64,000 nucleotides of DNA, taken from positions 1,488,001-1,552,000 of the forward strand of contig NZ_QVTD01000003.1 of assembly GCF_003429105.1 (NCBI RefSeq), written 5' to 3'. The notes beneath the pieces are model-generated. The model was given only the letters and a program-made list of their open reading frames with translations. It searched no databases and was not told where the DNA came from. The position numbers and the translations under genes are program-made. Of this stretch, positions 9,652 through 20,368 are shown one piece after another. Source of the DNA: Peribacillus glennii. Its GTDB lineage: Bacteria > Bacillota > Bacilli > Bacillales > DSM-1321. Within the stretch, counting starts at the first letter, position 1. Each line of letters opens with the position of its first letter.

Positions 9652-11379
9652 CTATTGTTGTAATTCATTTCTTTTCAGGAAGGCGAGCAGGCCTTCCGTA
9701 TCTCTGGCATTCAGTACGGAGTCATGCCTGATCCAGCCTTTTTTAGCTGATGATACGCCGATTGCCATGTCATTAAGCATATCAATGCTGTGCGCATCCG
9801 TATTGATAACTATTTTAACGCCTGCTTCCTGTGCCTGCCGCAAATAAGGGGCAGCCAAATCCAGGCGGTTCGGGTTGGCATTGAGTTCTAGCGCCGTGTC
9901 CGTTTCTTTGGCAAGTTGAATTAAGCCTTCCATATCCACCTCATATCCCGGTCGCCTCCCTATTACTCTTCCCGTAGGATGGGCAATAATGTCAACATTC
10001 GGATTTTGCAAGGCGTTCTTCAGCCGTTCCATGATCGTTTCTTTTGGCTGGGTGAAGCTTGAATGGATCGATGCTATGACAATGTCCAATTCAGACAGAA
10101 GCTCATCGTCGTAATCAAGAGACCCATCAGGCAGGATATCCATCTCAATTCCCGATAGAATGGTAATGTCGTCATACCGCTCATTTAACTTTTGTATGAT
10201 TTCTTTTTGCTCACGTAATCTCTCATGGGTAAGTCCGTTAGCCACTTTCAAGTATTGGGAATGGTCCGTAATTGCCATGTATTTATATCCTTTTGCCCTG
10301 CAGGCGTCAATCATTTCTTCAATTGTATGGGCGCCATCGCTCCAGGTAGTATGCATATGCAAATCACCATGGATCCCGTCTAAAGAAATCAGTTCCTCGG
10401 AATGTTTAAAATCATCCACTTCCGTTCCATCCTCGCGCACCTCAGGGGGAATGAACGGAAGCCCAAAATGGGCAAAAAAGTCTTCTTCACTGTCAAAGCT
10501 GAGAACCTCGCCAGTTTCTGTGACCTCGACACCATATTCGCTGATTTTCTCCCCTTTATCCTTGGCAAGCTGCCGCATCCGGACGTTATGGTCCTTAGAG
10601 CCTGTAAAGTGGTGTAACGTAGTGATGAATTCGTTGTCCTGAACAATACGGAAGTCCACGGAGACATCATAATCATAACCCAGGGCCAAAGAAACTTTTG
10701 TGTCCCCAGCCGCAATCACCTGTTTGATTTCCGGCAAAGAAAGCAACTGTTCCTTTACTGCTTCCGGGTTGCCTGTAGAAATGATGAAATCAAGGTCCTT
10801 GATGGTTTCTTTCATCCGGCGGATGCTTCCTGCGCGTGAATAACGGATAATATGTTCCATGTTTCCAAGCCGCGCTTCTATATCGTCCGCAATTGGCAGC
10901 ATGAATGCAAGAGGAAGCCTGTCCGGCCTTGAACCAGCTTCGTTTATCGCCGCAAGGATCTTTTCTTCCGTTTTTTTGCCGAAGCCTGCAAGATGCCTTA
11001 CCCTTCCTTCTTCACAAGCAAGCTTAAGTTCATTTATATCATTGATGTGGAGTTCTTTATGAAGCTTGGCAATTTTTTTCCCGCCTAGGCCTTGCAGCTG
11101 CAGCAGGGGGATCAAGCCTTTCGGGACCTCATCCTGTAGTTCTTCGAGGACAGTGGATTTTCCCTCATTGATATACTCCTCAATGACCGCCGCTGTTCCT
11201 TTGCCGATTCCATTCAAAGCAGTAAAATCATCAATTTCAGCCAAGCTTCTGTCATCAGTCTCCAGCGCACCGGCAGCTTTGCGGAATGCGGATACCTTAA
11301 ATGGGTTTTCGCCCTTTAATTCCATATAAGTTGCTATTATTTCGAGCAATTTAATGATATCTTTTTTATTTACAGCCAT
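9652..11379 (-). CDS. polX: DNA polymerase/3'-5' exonuclease PolX
   Basis: Family X DNA polymerase of base excision repair, 575 aa. The N-terminal half holds helix-hairpin-helix motifs ([16 protein letters not shown] near 57, [13 protein letters not shown] near 130) and the polymerase nucleotidyl-transferase core ([20 protein letters not shown] near 180-200). The C-terminal PHP phosphoesterase domain has [18 protein letters not shown] near 335 and INTDAHS near 530, the metal ligands of the exonuclease. Start at the ATG giving MAVNKKDII, after GGCAGGTG. Confidence 0.95.
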   Translation of the reverse strand: MAVNKKDIIKLLEIIATYMELKGENPFKVSAFRKAAGALETDDRSLAEIDDFTALNGIGKGTAAVIEEYINEGKSTVLEELQDEVPKGLIPLLQLQGLGGKKIAKLHKELHINDINELKLACEEGRVRHLAGFGKKTEEKILAAINEAGSRPDRLPLAFMLPIADDIEARLGNMEHIIRYSRAGSIRRMKETIKDLDFIISTGNPEAVKEQLLSLPEIKQVIAAGDTKVSLALGYDYDVSVDFRIVQDNEFITTLHHFTGSKDHNVRMRQLAKDKGEKISEYGVEVTETGEVLSFDSEEDFFAHFGLPFIPPEVREDGTEVDDFKHSEELISLDGIHGDLHMHTTWSDGAHTIEEMIDACRAKGYKYMAITDHSQYLKVANGLTHERLREQKEIIQKLNERYDDITILSGIEMDILPDGSLDYDDELLSELDIVIASIHSSFTQPKETIMERLKNALQNPNVDIIAHPTGRVIGRRPGYEVDMEGLIQLAKETDTALELNANPNRLDLAAPYLRQAQEAGVKIVINTDAHSIDMLNDMAIGVSSAKKGWIRHDSVLNARDTEGLLAFLKRNELQQ

Positions 11380-11616
11380 TATGTTCACCTGCCATGTACA
11401 ATTCGTATTTTGAATAAAGTTAATTATCGTGCGTTCCTTATAGGCTATTACGATTTAGTTCTAAAAAAGTTTCCATCAGGCCTTGCTTGGAATGGCCATC
11501 ATTATCTTCCATTTCTTTCACTAAAACAGGGCCGCTCCCTGATCCAGGACCGGCACCTGAGCTTAATCAATGTGCGAATCCTTGGATAAATAGAGAGTGA
11601 CCCTATGTCCAGGTGC

Positions 11617-12159
11617 TTAAGACGCTGTATATTGGAACCACAGCTCTTTTACCTTCCCTGATAAAAACGGTGTGTTTTTTACCATTCCTTCTGCGAGGAA
11701 TGAATCATTCATCGGCTCTTGAACCGATTCAACTGGCAGGAGGGCAGCGATATATAATACAATAAAAATAATTAGATAAACTTCCAGAAAACCCAATATG
11801 CCGCCGCCCCACCGATTTAAACTTTTCAAGATCGGCAAATGCGCAATGAAGTCAAGCATCGAACCAATCATTTGCCAGACAATTTTCGCGGCAAAAAATA
11901 TGATAGCGAAAGCAATGGCATTGTAATAAGCCATATCTAAACCAGTTCCATCGAAGAAGGATTTGACGGCACCCGAATCTCCAAGCGAAGGGAAGGGAAT
12001 CCACAGCTTAAGCTTTGGGGCCAGATCATTATAATATACGTAAGCAGCAATGAATGCTACGACGAAGCCGGTAAGGTGTATGAGCTGAAGAATGAAGCCC
12101 CGCCTTAATCCGATCAGAAAACCGATCAAAAGGATGGCTAGAATCGCCAAATCAAGCAT
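11617..12159 (-). CDS. yshB: CvpA-family membrane protein
   Basis: Membrane protein of 180 aa with four predicted helices (about 2-17, 25-43, 80-100 and 118-140). MLDLAILAILLIGFLIGLRRGF is the CvpA-type N-terminus. CvpA relatives are linked to colicin V export in E. coli, but the role in Bacillus is not established. The start lies 4 bp after the zapA stop, so the two are probably translated together. Confidence 0.85.
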   Translation of the reverse strand: MLDLAILAILLIGFLIGLRRGFILQLIHLTGFVVAFIAAYVYYNDLAPKLKLWIPFPSLGDSGAVKSFFDGTGLDMAYYNAIAFAIIFFAAKIVWQMIGSMLDFIAHLPILKSLNRWGGGILGFLEVYLIIFIVLYIAALLPVESVQEPMNDSFLAEGMVKNTPFLSGKVKELWFQYTAS

Positions 12160-12163
12160 GCAC

Positions 12164-12424
12164 TCAGTCCTTTACATTCTTTAATTCAAGTTGAAGCTGG
12201 TCCATTTCATCTTTTAGTTTCAGATAATCATGGACGGCATTGACAGCTGTAAGCACAGCCAGCTTGCTGGTATCCAATTGCGGATTCTTGGAGCTGATCT
12301 CTCGCATTTTATCGTCGACCATGGATGCGACCAGGCGGATATGGCTGGAGCTTTCAGCACCCATAATGGTATATTGTTGTCCATATATATCTACGGTAAT
12401 TTTCGTTTTGTTCTCGACTGACAA
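12164..12424 (-). CDS. zapA: Cell division protein ZapA
   Basis: Small cytoplasmic protein (86 aa) that bundles FtsZ at the Z-ring. The N-terminal [19 protein letters not shown] and the C-terminal coiled coil (about 55-86, [17 protein letters not shown]) match the family. It starts with TTG; GGGGG lies 9 nt upstream. It is the first gene of the series running to yshE, divergent from rnhC. Confidence 0.92.
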   Translation of the reverse strand: MSVENKTKITVDIYGQQYTIMGAESSSHIRLVASMVDDKMREISSKNPQLDTSKLAVLTAVNAVHDYLKLKDEMDQLQLELKNVKD

Positions 12425-12572
12425 GATGATATGCCCCCAATCTAAAGAATCCTAATCTATATCATATCATGAACTTTTTGCGCATGAAAGCAAGAGGATG
12501 CGAATTAAGCGGCACAAATCCACTTTTTTGTCATTTTTCACCAAATCTGATTAGAGAATAAGGAGTTTTTGT

Positions 12573-13535
12573 ATGTCCAATGTAGTACTGCTTGTTAGCA
12601 CAGGTAAAATAGAAGATATGAAAAAGCATTATTCCGCCCATTTGTCCGATAAAATCCCTCCAGGGGGTATCTTTGCTGCAAAGCCTTCAAATTGCACGAT
12701 TACAGCGTATAAATCCGGAAAGGTCCTGTTTCAGGGACCAGCATCAGAAGCAGAGGCTGGAAAATGGGCAAGCGGGGCCCAAGCTAAGGATACCGACAAG
12801 AAAACAACAAAAAAATCTTCGGTCAAAACACATAATTATTCCCCGCCTGCCAATATCGGGACGCTTTCCATAGTAGGGTCTGATGAGGTAGGTACCGGGG
12901 ACTATTTTGGGCCGATAACAGTCGTGGCAGTGTATACCCAGAAGGAACACATCCCTTTGTTGAAAGAACTTGGCGTTAAGGATTCAAAAAACCTGAATGA
13001 TGTCCAGATTGCCCAAATTGCAAGCCAGATTAAGCATATCGTCCCTTTCAGCCTGCTTACTTGCGATAACCCTAAATATAATAGGCTGCAAGCGAAAGGA
13101 ATGTCACAAGGCAAGATGAAGGCTTTGCTCCATAATCAGGCGATCAAGCATGTGCTTGGAAAAATAGCGCATGAAAATCCTGAAGGTGTACTGATTGACC
13201 AATTTGCCCAGCCTGAAGTTTTCTTTAATTATTTAAAGGACCAGGAACTGTTTCAAGCAAAGCCAGTATATTTAAGTACAAAAGCCGAGGGACTGCATGT
13301 GGCGGTTGCGGCTGCGTCCATCCTAGCACGGTATGCATTTGTTAAGCACTTTGAAAAATTAAGCGAGAATGCCGGTTTTACGATTCCGAAGGGGGCCGGT
13401 CCCGCAGTGGACCAGGCAGCAGCCCGCCTGATTCACGAACAAGGATTCCATGCCTTAAATGAATATACAAAACTGCACTTTGCCAATACGGAAAAGGCAA
13501 AAGCCATTTATAAAAAAAAGTCTGCAAGGTTTTAA
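12573..13535 (+). CDS. rnhC: Ribonuclease HIII
   Basis: Degrades the RNA strand of RNA-DNA hybrids; 320 aa. It has the TBP-like N-terminal domain typical of RNase HIII and the catalytic motif GSDEVGTGDYFGP near residue 103, followed by KDSKNL, LIDQFAQ and AEGLHVAVAAASILAR. This is one of few plus-strand genes here and is divergent from zapA. The ATG follows AAGGAG. Confidence 0.96.
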   Translation: MSNVVLLVSTGKIEDMKKHYSAHLSDKIPPGGIFAAKPSNCTITAYKSGKVLFQGPASEAEAGKWASGAQAKDTDKKTTKKSSVKTHNYSPPANIGTLSIVGSDEVGTGDYFGPITVVAVYTQKEHIPLLKELGVKDSKNLNDVQIAQIASQIKHIVPFSLLTCDNPKYNRLQAKGMSQGKMKALLHNQAIKHVLGKIAHENPEGVLIDQFAQPEVFFNYLKDQELFQAKPVYLSTKAEGLHVAVAAASILARYAFVKHFEKLSENAGFTIPKGAGPAVDQAAARLIHEQGFHALNEYTKLHFANTEKAKAIYKKKSARF

Positions 13536-13536
13536 C

Positions 13537-13575
13537 GAAGAATGCCCGGATGCTATCAACATCCGGGCATTCTTC
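13537..13575. terminator. bidirectional terminator between rnhC and pheT
   Basis: A perfect 16-bp inverted repeat, GAAGAATGCCCGGATG / CATCCGGGCATTCTTC with a 7-nt loop, lies between two convergent genes. The plus side continues with TTCTTT and the minus side with TTCG, so termination is likely stronger for rnhC. Confidence 0.88.
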
Positions 13576-13597
13576 TTCTTTAATCATTAATCATTAT

Positions 13598-16012
13598 TTA
13601 TCCGCGCAGCTTGGCGCCCGTTTTTTCTTTGACAGCCGACAATACTTTGTCATGTGTCTTTGTTACTTCTTCATCAGTAAGTGTCCGTTGCGGATCAAAG
13701 TATTTCAATGAAAAGGCAATTGATTTTTTGCCTTGTTCCATATTTTCGCCTTCATAAAGATCAAAAACTCCCACTTCTTTTAGCAGCTTGCCTCCAGCCT
13801 CTGCAATCACTCTCTGTATATCACCGGCAACAGTTTCCTTGTCTACTACAAGCGCGATGTCGCGGGTGATAGACGGGAAACGAGGAATCGCTTCATAGCG
13901 GATAGCTTCTGGCTCGGCGTCAGCCAGCGCTTTAAATGACAGCTCGAATACATAGGTTTCTTTTAGATCCAGCTCATTTTGGATGATGGGATGCACCTGG
14001 CCGATAAACCCGATCACTTTTCCATCCAACAGGATTTCCGCTGTGCGGCCAGGGTGCATTTCTGCAATTTCAGCTTGCCGGTACTCGATGTTTTCCATCA
14101 AGCCCAGTGTATCAAAAACTGATTCGAGAACGCCCTTTGCCACGAAAAAGTCTACTGGCTTCTTTTCACCCTGCCATGGGTGTGCCTCCCATAATCCCGT
14201 GAGGGCACCTGCCAAATGCTCCCTTTCTTCCGGAAGATCGGCAGCTTCACTCTTCAGGAAGACAGAACCGATTTCATAGAGCGCAATGAAGTCATTCTGG
14301 CGGGCCGTATTATATTTGAGCACTTCCAAAAGCTGCGGCACAATGCTTAAACGAAGCTGGCTGCGCTCTTCGCTCATCGGCATCGCGAGCCTTATTGATT
14401 CACGTTTTTCGAGCGCAAATTGTGCAGCTTTTTCTTCGCTTGTCAACGAGTACGTAACAGCCTGGTATAGGCCTGCCCCTTCCAGCACCCTGCGAACCTG
14501 GCGGCGTTTTTGTTGGTAAGCAGTGAGCTTGCCTGGTATGGCAGCACCGACCGGCAATGTTGTCGGTAAATTGTCATAGCCGTACAGGCGTGCCACTTCC
14601 TCAACAAGATCCGCTTCTATCGAAATATCACCGCGGCGGGTTGGAATAGTCACGGTAAACTCGTTGTCTTCAGTATTCACTTCGAATTGCAATTTTGTAA
14701 AGATATCTTCAACCTCAGAAACAGTCAAATCCGTTCCCAGAAGTACATTGATTTTATCCAATGTGACGGATACAACAGCAGGTTCAATACTCAATGTATC
14801 CACTTCAACTGATCCGGCTAGAACAGTTCCGCCCGCATATTTTGCCATTAAATCGGCAGCCCGTTCTGCTGCCTGGCGCACCCGATTCGGATCGACTCCC
14901 TTTTCAAAGCGAGCACTCGCTTCGCTGCGGAGACCATGGTCTTTTGATGCTTTCCTCACAACCGCCCCTGTAAAATAAGCCGCTTCGAGGACAACGGTTG
15001 TAGTATCGCTGCCTACTTCGGAATTTGCCCCGCCCATGACCCCGGCTAACGCAATTGGTTGGTTTCCGTTCGTTATAACCAAATGGTCCGGTGCCAAGGT
15101 CCGTTCAGCATCATCAAGAGTGGTTATCTTTTCCCCTTGATTGGCTCTTCGTACAACGATTTCCTTCGTTCCAATACGTTCATAATCAAACGCATGGAGC
15201 GGCTGCCCGTATTCAAGCAAAATATAGTTTGTAATATCGACAACGTTATTGTGCGGGCGGATTCCGCTTGCCATCAGGCGTGCCTGCATCCACAACGGTG
15301 ACGGCCCGATTTTTACGTCTTTAATTACTTTGGCTACATAAAGCGGGTTATCTTCTGCTGCATCTACTTTTACTTCTATATATTCAGACGCATTTTCATT
15401 TGCATTGGCAGAATCAATTTCAGGCCACTTGACATCGCGTCCCAGGATGGCAGCAACTTCATAAGCGACACCAAGCATGCTAAGGCAGTCGGCCCTGTTT
15501 GGTGTAAGGCCCAGTTCAAGTACCTCATCATCCAACCCGAGATATTCAAGTGCATCTTCCCCGACTTTTGCGTCATTTGGAAAAACAAAAATACCTGTTG
15601 AAAACTCTTTCGCGACAAGCTTAGCTTCAATACCCAGCTCCTGCAGGGAACAAATCATTCCATTGGACTCTTCGCCGCGGAGCTTTGCTTTTTTGATTTT
15701 AAAATTGCCCGGAAGCACGGCTCCAACAGTAGCAACAGCTACCTTCTGGCCTTTATCTACATTTGGAGCTCCGCAAATGATTTGTACCGGATTATCCTGG
15801 CCAATGTCGACCAGGCATTTATTTAGTTTATCAGCATTTGGATGTTGTTCACGTTCTAAAACATGGCCGATGACCACGCCCTTAATGCCCTCGCTTTTCT
15901 TTTCTACCCCTTCAACCTCTATGCCGCTTTTTGTGATTCTTTCAGCCAGTTCATCGGCTGTGACACCTGAAAGGTCTACATAATCCTGAAGCCATTTATA
16001 GGAAACAAACAT
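13598..16012 (-). CDS. pheT: Phenylalanyl-tRNA synthetase beta subunit
   Basis: Large subunit (804 aa) of the alpha2-beta2 enzyme charging tRNA-Phe. Domains in order: EMAP/OB tRNA-binding domain (about 40-150), B3/B4 editing domain, B5 domain, catalytic-like core and the C-terminal anticodon-binding FDX-ACB domain ([17 protein letters not shown] and [16 protein letters not shown]). It starts 24 bp after pheS and shares its T-box control. Confidence 0.97.
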   Translation of the reverse strand: MFVSYKWLQDYVDLSGVTADELAERITKSGIEVEGVEKKSEGIKGVVIGHVLEREQHPNADKLNKCLVDIGQDNPVQIICGAPNVDKGQKVAVATVGAVLPGNFKIKKAKLRGEESNGMICSLQELGIEAKLVAKEFSTGIFVFPNDAKVGEDALEYLGLDDEVLELGLTPNRADCLSMLGVAYEVAAILGRDVKWPEIDSANANENASEYIEVKVDAAEDNPLYVAKVIKDVKIGPSPLWMQARLMASGIRPHNNVVDITNYILLEYGQPLHAFDYERIGTKEIVVRRANQGEKITTLDDAERTLAPDHLVITNGNQPIALAGVMGGANSEVGSDTTTVVLEAAYFTGAVVRKASKDHGLRSEASARFEKGVDPNRVRQAAERAADLMAKYAGGTVLAGSVEVDTLSIEPAVVSVTLDKINVLLGTDLTVSEVEDIFTKLQFEVNTEDNEFTVTIPTRRGDISIEADLVEEVARLYGYDNLPTTLPVGAAIPGKLTAYQQKRRQVRRVLEGAGLYQAVTYSLTSEEKAAQFALEKRESIRLAMPMSEERSQLRLSIVPQLLEVLKYNTARQNDFIALYEIGSVFLKSEAADLPEEREHLAGALTGLWEAHPWQGEKKPVDFFVAKGVLESVFDTLGLMENIEYRQAEIAEMHPGRTAEILLDGKVIGFIGQVHPIIQNELDLKETYVFELSFKALADAEPEAIRYEAIPRFPSITRDIALVVDKETVAGDIQRVIAEAGGKLLKEVGVFDLYEGENMEQGKKSIAFSLKYFDPQRTLTDEEVTKTHDKVLSAVKEKTGAKLRG

Positions 16013-16036
16013 GTCTGGTCCTCCTTGAAAATACTA

Positions 16037-17074
16037 TTATTCATGACGGTGAAATTGTGTTAGGAAACGGATGTCGTTTGTGTAAAAGTGCCGTATGTCA
16101 TCAATGCCGTATTTCAACATGGCTATACGCTCGGGCCCCATTCCGAAAGCAAATCCGGAATATTTCTTGGAGTCGAAACCGGCCATCTCCAGCACGTTTG
16201 GATGGACCATCCCTGCACCTAAAATTTCAATCCAGCCGGTGCCTTTACAAACGCTGCAGCCAGCTCCCCCGCATATTTTACATGAGATATCCATTTCAAC
16301 GGACGGTTCTGTAAACGGGAAAAAGCTTGGGCGCAGCCGGATTTTCCTGTCAGCACCGAACATTTTTTTAGCGAAAACTTCAAGCGTGCCCTTCAGGTCG
16401 CTCATGCGAATATTTTGGTCAATGACCAACCCCTCGATTTGCATGAATTGGTGTGAATGGGTGGCGTCATCATTGTCACGGCGATATACTTTGCCCGGGC
16501 AAATGATTTTCACCGGTCCTTTTCCTTCATGCTTTTCCATAGTTCTGGCCTGTACAGGGGATGTATGGGTGCGCATTAAAATTTCTTCCGTAATATAGAA
16601 GGAATCCTGCATATCCCTCGCCGGGTGGCCCTTAGGGAGATTCAGCGCCTCAAAATTATAATAATCCGTTTCCACTTCGGGCCCTTCAGCGATTGAATAG
16701 CCCATCCCAATAAAAAGGTCTTCGATCTCTTCAATGATTCTTGTCAGCGGATGATGGTTTCCTTTTTTGACCGGGCGGCCCGGTAATGTGACATCTATTT
16801 TTTCTGTTGCGAGCTTTTCATTCACTGCCGCTGCCTCTAGGTTTTTTTGCTTTTCTTCGATTTTGGCAGCTATCGATTCGCGCACCTCGTTTGCCAAAGC
16901 CCCGATTTTCGGCCGTTCCTCTGCGGATAGCTTGCCCATGCCGCGAAGTACCTCTGTAATTGGCCCCTTTTTGCCTAAATAAGCTACACGGATATCATTC
17001 AGGGCTTTTAAATCAGAAGCTTCCGTAACCTGGTTCAGCGCTTCTTCCTGCAGTTCTTGTAGACGTTCCTGCAT
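16037..17074 (-). CDS. pheS: Phenylalanyl-tRNA synthetase alpha subunit
   Basis: Catalytic class II subunit (345 aa). The N-terminal coiled coil (1-85) is followed by motif 2 ([35 protein letters not shown]) and motif 3 ([20 protein letters not shown]). The ATG giving MQERLQELQ was chosen for AAGGAGG and family length; the longer frame runs into the leader. It is regulated by the T-box directly upstream. Confidence 0.97.
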   Translation of the reverse strand: MQERLQELQEEALNQVTEASDLKALNDIRVAYLGKKGPITEVLRGMGKLSAEERPKIGALANEVRESIAAKIEEKQKNLEAAAVNEKLATEKIDVTLPGRPVKKGNHHPLTRIIEEIEDLFIGMGYSIAEGPEVETDYYNFEALNLPKGHPARDMQDSFYITEEILMRTHTSPVQARTMEKHEGKGPVKIICPGKVYRRDNDDATHSHQFMQIEGLVIDQNIRMSDLKGTLEVFAKKMFGADRKIRLRPSFFPFTEPSVEMDISCKICGGAGCSVCKGTGWIEILGAGMVHPNVLEMAGFDSKKYSGFAFGMGPERIAMLKYGIDDIRHFYTNDIRFLTQFHRHE

Positions 17075-17199
17075 GTTTGATTCCTCCTTAAAACATAAAT
17101 TAACAACATAGAAAAACACGGCGTATCACACAAATGGTGAAAGTCGGTGTCTTTTCTTATACTTTAATCCTTTAAAGAAGTTAAAGAATTTTAAAGTAC

Positions 17200-17500
17200 A
17201 AAAAAACCCCATCCCCACAAAAGGGACGAGGTTATGTATCGCGGTACCACCCTTATTGGCAATAAAATGAAAGCGGAAGCTCATCGCTCCAAGTTTCAAA
17301 ATTGTGCCCACTTCATACGGATAACGGCAGCCTATGCCGATGCATCTTTTGATTTGCTAAATAAATCTCCCGATGCCGACTCTAGAGGTGAATTCACTTA
17401 TGGAGCGCCGTAAAAATGCTTTCAGTCTGGGGCATTTTTTCCCTGGGACGGATACCTATAAGCTACTCTTCTCTGTCAACGTCTTTCAATTATAAAATTT
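17200..17500 (-). promoter_or_regulatory. T-box leader (phenylalanine) of pheST
   Basis: The minus strand carries the T-box sequence AGGGTGGTACCGCG at 17240-17253, which pairs with the acceptor end of uncharged tRNA. Next comes the terminator AACCTCGTCCC / GGGATGGGGTT (17207-17232) and a run of T. A TTC triplet in the GAATTCACC context near 17390, in the stem I region, fits a phenylalanine specifier. Uncharged tRNA-Phe would favour the antiterminator and transcription of pheST. Confidence 0.92.
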
Positions 17501-17507
17501 GTGTTTA

Positions 17508-17536
17508 ATTATAGTACACTTTCCAGCCATTTTCAA
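17508..17536 (-). promoter_or_regulatory. sigma-A promoter of pheST
   Basis: TTGAAA, 17-nt spacer, TATAAT on the minus strand, just upstream of the T-box stem I. Confidence 0.75.
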
Positions 17537-17580
17537 ACGGATTATTGCTCATTATACGATCTAGAGTGCCAGAATGGTTC

Positions 17581-18336
17581 CTATTTCCTCATATGATACA
17601 TTAATATCCCGGCTGCAACCCCCACGTTTAACGATTCACTTTTCCCGTAAATCGGAATATAGAGGTTTTGGGTTGCCATGTCCAGAAGGTCTTTGCTCAC
17701 ACCTTGTCCTTCATTCCCCACCAGCAAAGCAAATGCTTCGGATTTTTCGGTTTCTTCATATGAAACGGCACCTTCGAGCGCAGTGCCGTATACAGGAATA
17801 TTTCTGTTTTTTATCCATTCAACCGTTTCAGCCAGATTCCCTTTCAACACCGGCAAGTGGAACAGGCTTCCCTGGGTCGATCGAATGGTTTTTGGGTTAT
17901 ATAGGTCAGCGCAGCCTTCACCCAATATCACAGCATCCATACCCGCCGCATCCGCTGTCCGGATCATGGTTCCTATATTGCCGGGATCCTGAACGGCATC
18001 AATTAACAAAAGTTTTTGAGGGTTTAGATCATCAAGTTGCGTCTGCTTCCGCTTACAGACCGCTGCTATGCCCTGGGGTGTTTCGGTATCGGAAATTGCC
18101 TTTAGGACTTCATTCGTTGCGTATATAACTTCTATGCCGTCCAGTTTCAAATGGACGGGAACATCTATATTCTGGCTCAGGATAACCTGTCCGACAAGGT
18201 TGTCCTCCTTTAATGCTTCTTCTACAAGATGAAACCCTTCAATTAGATATTCTCCTGTTTTATCCCGCTCTTTCTTCGTTAACAGCTTCTTCCATTGTTT
18301 GACCTTTGGATTTTTCACACTTTCAATGTAATTCAC
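17581..18336 (-). CDS. ysgA: TrmH/SpoU-family RNA 2'-O-methyltransferase
   Basis: Knotted (SPOUT) methyltransferase of 251 aa, probably acting on rRNA with S-adenosylmethionine. The N-terminal substrate domain is followed by the three SpoU motifs: DAVQDPGNIGTMIRTADAAG near 115-135, LLVGNEGQGVS near 200 and IPIYGKSESLNVGVAAGILMY near 225. The GTG start follows AAGGAGAG. It is named after the B. subtilis gene in the same place next to sspI and pheS. Confidence 0.85.
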   Translation of the reverse strand: MNYIESVKNPKVKQWKKLLTKKERDKTGEYLIEGFHLVEEALKEDNLVGQVILSQNIDVPVHLKLDGIEVIYATNEVLKAISDTETPQGIAAVCKRKQTQLDDLNPQKLLLIDAVQDPGNIGTMIRTADAAGMDAVILGEGCADLYNPKTIRSTQGSLFHLPVLKGNLAETVEWIKNRNIPVYGTALEGAVSYEETEKSEAFALLVGNEGQGVSKDLLDMATQNLYIPIYGKSESLNVGVAAGILMYHMRK

Positions 18337-18459
18337 ATACGACTCTCCTTCATTGATTCCCTGATTTTCCTATTATAGCGTAATTCACTTACATAATACA
18401 TCGCAGCAAGTGAAATCATAAGGATGTGAGCAATCATGATTTTACGGGAGGAATAGAAA

Positions 18460-18672
18460 ATGGATTTGAATCTTCGGCATGCGATCATGCAAAATATTTC
18501 CGGTAATAACCAGGAACAGCTGGAGGATACGATCGTGGACGCCATCCAAAGCGGTGAAGAAAAGATGCTGCCCGGTCTTGGCGTTTTATTCGAAGTCATT
18601 TGGCAAAACTCTTCCGCCCAGGAAAAAAATGAAATGCTCCAAGCTTTGGAAAACGGTGTAAAAAAGCAATAG
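18460..18672 (+). CDS. sspI: Small acid-soluble spore protein SspI
   Basis: Minor spore core protein, 70 aa, starting [20 protein letters not shown] and having the conserved [17 protein letters not shown] segment that defines the SspI family. Expected to be made only in the forespore. It is divergent from ysgA. This gene shows that the host forms endospores. Confidence 0.95.
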   Translation: MDLNLRHAIMQNISGNNQEQLEDTIVDAIQSGEEKMLPGLGVLFEVIWQNSSAQEKNEMLQALENGVKKQ

Positions 18673-18695
18673 CCATTTTTGGCTATTGCTTTTTC
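18664..18695 (+). terminator. sspI terminator overlapping the stop codon
   Basis: AAGCAATAGCC / GGCTATTGCTT with a 6-nt loop, then TTT. The TAG stop of sspI lies inside the 5' arm. Confidence 0.85.
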
Positions 18696-18705
18696 AGGAT
18701 TACGT

Positions 18706-19791
18706 TTATAATTTGTCAGTATCGATTCTGTTTTTTAGTTGCCGATCATTATCCAGCATATTTTCATTATTATCGGAGAGTACATCTTCTCGATTTTCAC
18801 GCACAAGCGGATTTCCATCCTTATCCAGCTTGATTTCTTCTTTTTTCACGGTATCCTGTACATGTTGTGTTTCCTGTACTGTTCTTTTACCAATGACCAC
18901 TTCATCTGTCACCACTGGCCTTTTCGTGACTTCCACCTGTTCTTCCACTACAGGAATCCGGATGGTTTCCCCATCGGTGATAGGCCCGGCATCTTTTGCA
19001 TTCATAGTGCCATCCTTCACAGGTCTGCGCTCTACATATACTTCTTCATGTTCAACCGGCACATTTACCGTTCTCTGTTCTTCATTTACTTCTTTATTGA
19101 TGACAACCTCACCGGATTGGACTTCCTGTTTATCGATTTCAAGCTGTTCTTCTCGCAGGCGTAATGTTTTTTCTTCGTCAGTTAACATGCCGTCTGCTGT
19201 TCCGGTTCCGGAAACGGAATAGCCTTCATTCTCCAGCCTTCCAGTGGTTAAGTGTCGGCCGCGAGTTCCACCAGTCGCCAGATCACCCGTTGTTTCCTGT
19301 ATTCCTGCAGTACCTTCAGGAAAGATGTTAGGATCTGGATTATTCGTTACACCTGTTGTATTTATTCCTGTAACATCCATTCTCTCCGTACGCAGCCGGT
19401 CACGTTCCATATCGCCTTCAAACATTTCCTCACGGACAGTTGTTTCTTTTTCTGCATCAAGCAGAACTAAAATCTTCCCGTCTTCCACATCATTTACATA
19501 AGCAGCCGTCTCACTGTCAGACAAGCCGGCAGCCGATAATCTGTCCTCCAGTCCATACGTACCTTCATTCATAAAAAACCTCATGACCTTATCCATGAAC
19601 GATTCGTCTTCCTGGGTATTGGTAACTGTATTCACATCTCTTGTATCAGTGTACTCCGCAAACTCAAGCTTATCCTCATTGTCTGCTATAACGGTAATGT
19701 CATCTCCTTCATAACCTTTTGCTTTTAGGGCATTAATCGCCTGGATAACCTCTGGGGTAGAATCGAATACTCCATATACTGTTTTTTCCAT
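18706..19791 (-). CDS. YsnF/AvaK-type general stress protein (DUF2382)
   Basis: Protein of 361 aa. Residues 1-120 resemble the general stress protein 17M-like domain (MEKTVYGVFDSTPEVIQAIN, GYEGDDITVIADN). A Gly/Thr-rich linker spans about 130-190. The C-terminal DUF2382 domain (about 200-320) carries paired repeats such as VNVPVEHEEVYVERRPV and IRIPVVEEQVEVTKRPVV. The tail is strongly charged. The start follows AGGAGGAG; the much longer open frame upstream has no ribosome site. Biochemical function is unknown; relatives are induced by general stress. Confidence 0.85.
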   Translation of the reverse strand: MEKTVYGVFDSTPEVIQAINALKAKGYEGDDITVIADNEDKLEFAEYTDTRDVNTVTNTQEDESFMDKVMRFFMNEGTYGLEDRLSAAGLSDSETAAYVNDVEDGKILVLLDAEKETTVREEMFEGDMERDRLRTERMDVTGINTTGVTNNPDPNIFPEGTAGIQETTGDLATGGTRGRHLTTGRLENEGYSVSGTGTADGMLTDEEKTLRLREEQLEIDKQEVQSGEVVINKEVNEEQRTVNVPVEHEEVYVERRPVKDGTMNAKDAGPITDGETIRIPVVEEQVEVTKRPVVTDEVVIGKRTVQETQHVQDTVKKEEIKLDKDGNPLVRENREDVLSDNNENMLDNDRQLKNRIDTDKL

Positions 19792-20332
19792 TTTATAACT
19801 CCTCCTCATTTTTTGATTGGCGTTATGTACAAAATATACCCGCTCGAAATCTACGTAAACGGAATTGAAGCGATTAACCGCATTTAAATCAATAGCAATT
19901 TTTACCGCATTTGATTTATAGAAGTAGATCTTTGAATGCCGGACTGCCCGCATAAATGTTGGCTCAATCAGTGAAAGCCTGTGTTCACTTGCCTTTTGAG
20001 AAAAATTTGATGGTTTATTGCGGCTCAAGTAGAAGATGGCAGTTGGACAAGGGGCAATCTGGCTGGATTATCATATGTTTGGCTGAATCAATAAGTAATC
20101 CGGCTGAATAAACAGGGAATTTGACTTAAATCGCATAAAATCGGTTTTAGCGGAGGCAATCTGGTTCAAATTCCATGGTCGAAAAAAGCCCGATTCCCCT
20201 TTGCCTATGAAGTTGGTGCTTAAATGAAACAACAAGATAATGTATAATGCGTAGTTTGTTTAGTCCATCTTATATAGGCAAACCCACACTTAATAAAAGT
20301 GACGCCATAAAATACATTCACAAGCCAAAAAA
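19792..20332. other. 540-bp intergenic region, no gene seen
   Basis: Between the YsnF-like gene and the ysdC terminator. The frames through it are not convincing. It contains two AACCGCATTTAAATC / ACCGCATTTGATTTA units near 19873 and 19908 and the ~20-nt periodic repeat at 20059-20175, listed separately. Confidence 0.6.
20059..20175. repeat. degenerate repeat with ~20-nt period (YYGGCTGAAT core)
   Basis: Six imperfect units begin at 20059 (CTGGCTGGAT), 20079 (TTGGCTGAAT), 20100 (CCGGCTGAAT), 20121 (TTGACTTAAAT), 20141 (TCGGTTTTAG) and 20161 (CTGGTTCAAAT). Spacings are 20, 21, 21, 20 and 20 nt. The three left units are the clearest. Not coding. Confidence 0.6.
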
Positions 20333-20359
20333 AGGACTTCCCTTTTATATGGAAGTCCT
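20326..20359 (-). terminator. terminator after ysdC
   Basis: AGGACTTCC / GGAAGTCCT with a 9-nt loop, followed by seven T on the minus strand, ten bases after the gene's stop codon. Confidence 0.9.
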
Positions 20360-20368
20360 CGAACTATC

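Noticed and set aside
10160-10642. 160-codon plus-strand frame inside polX
   Set aside because: Antisense shadow of a well conserved gene; no ribosome site and serine-rich artefactual composition.
15477-15983. 168-codon plus-strand frame inside pheT
   Set aside because: Antisense shadow, Ser/Pro-rich, no start signal.
19792-20028. N-terminal extension of the YsnF-like protein by 79 residues
   Set aside because: The extension has no ribosome site and crosses the intergenic repeat-like sequence; AGGAGGAG precedes the ATG at 19791.
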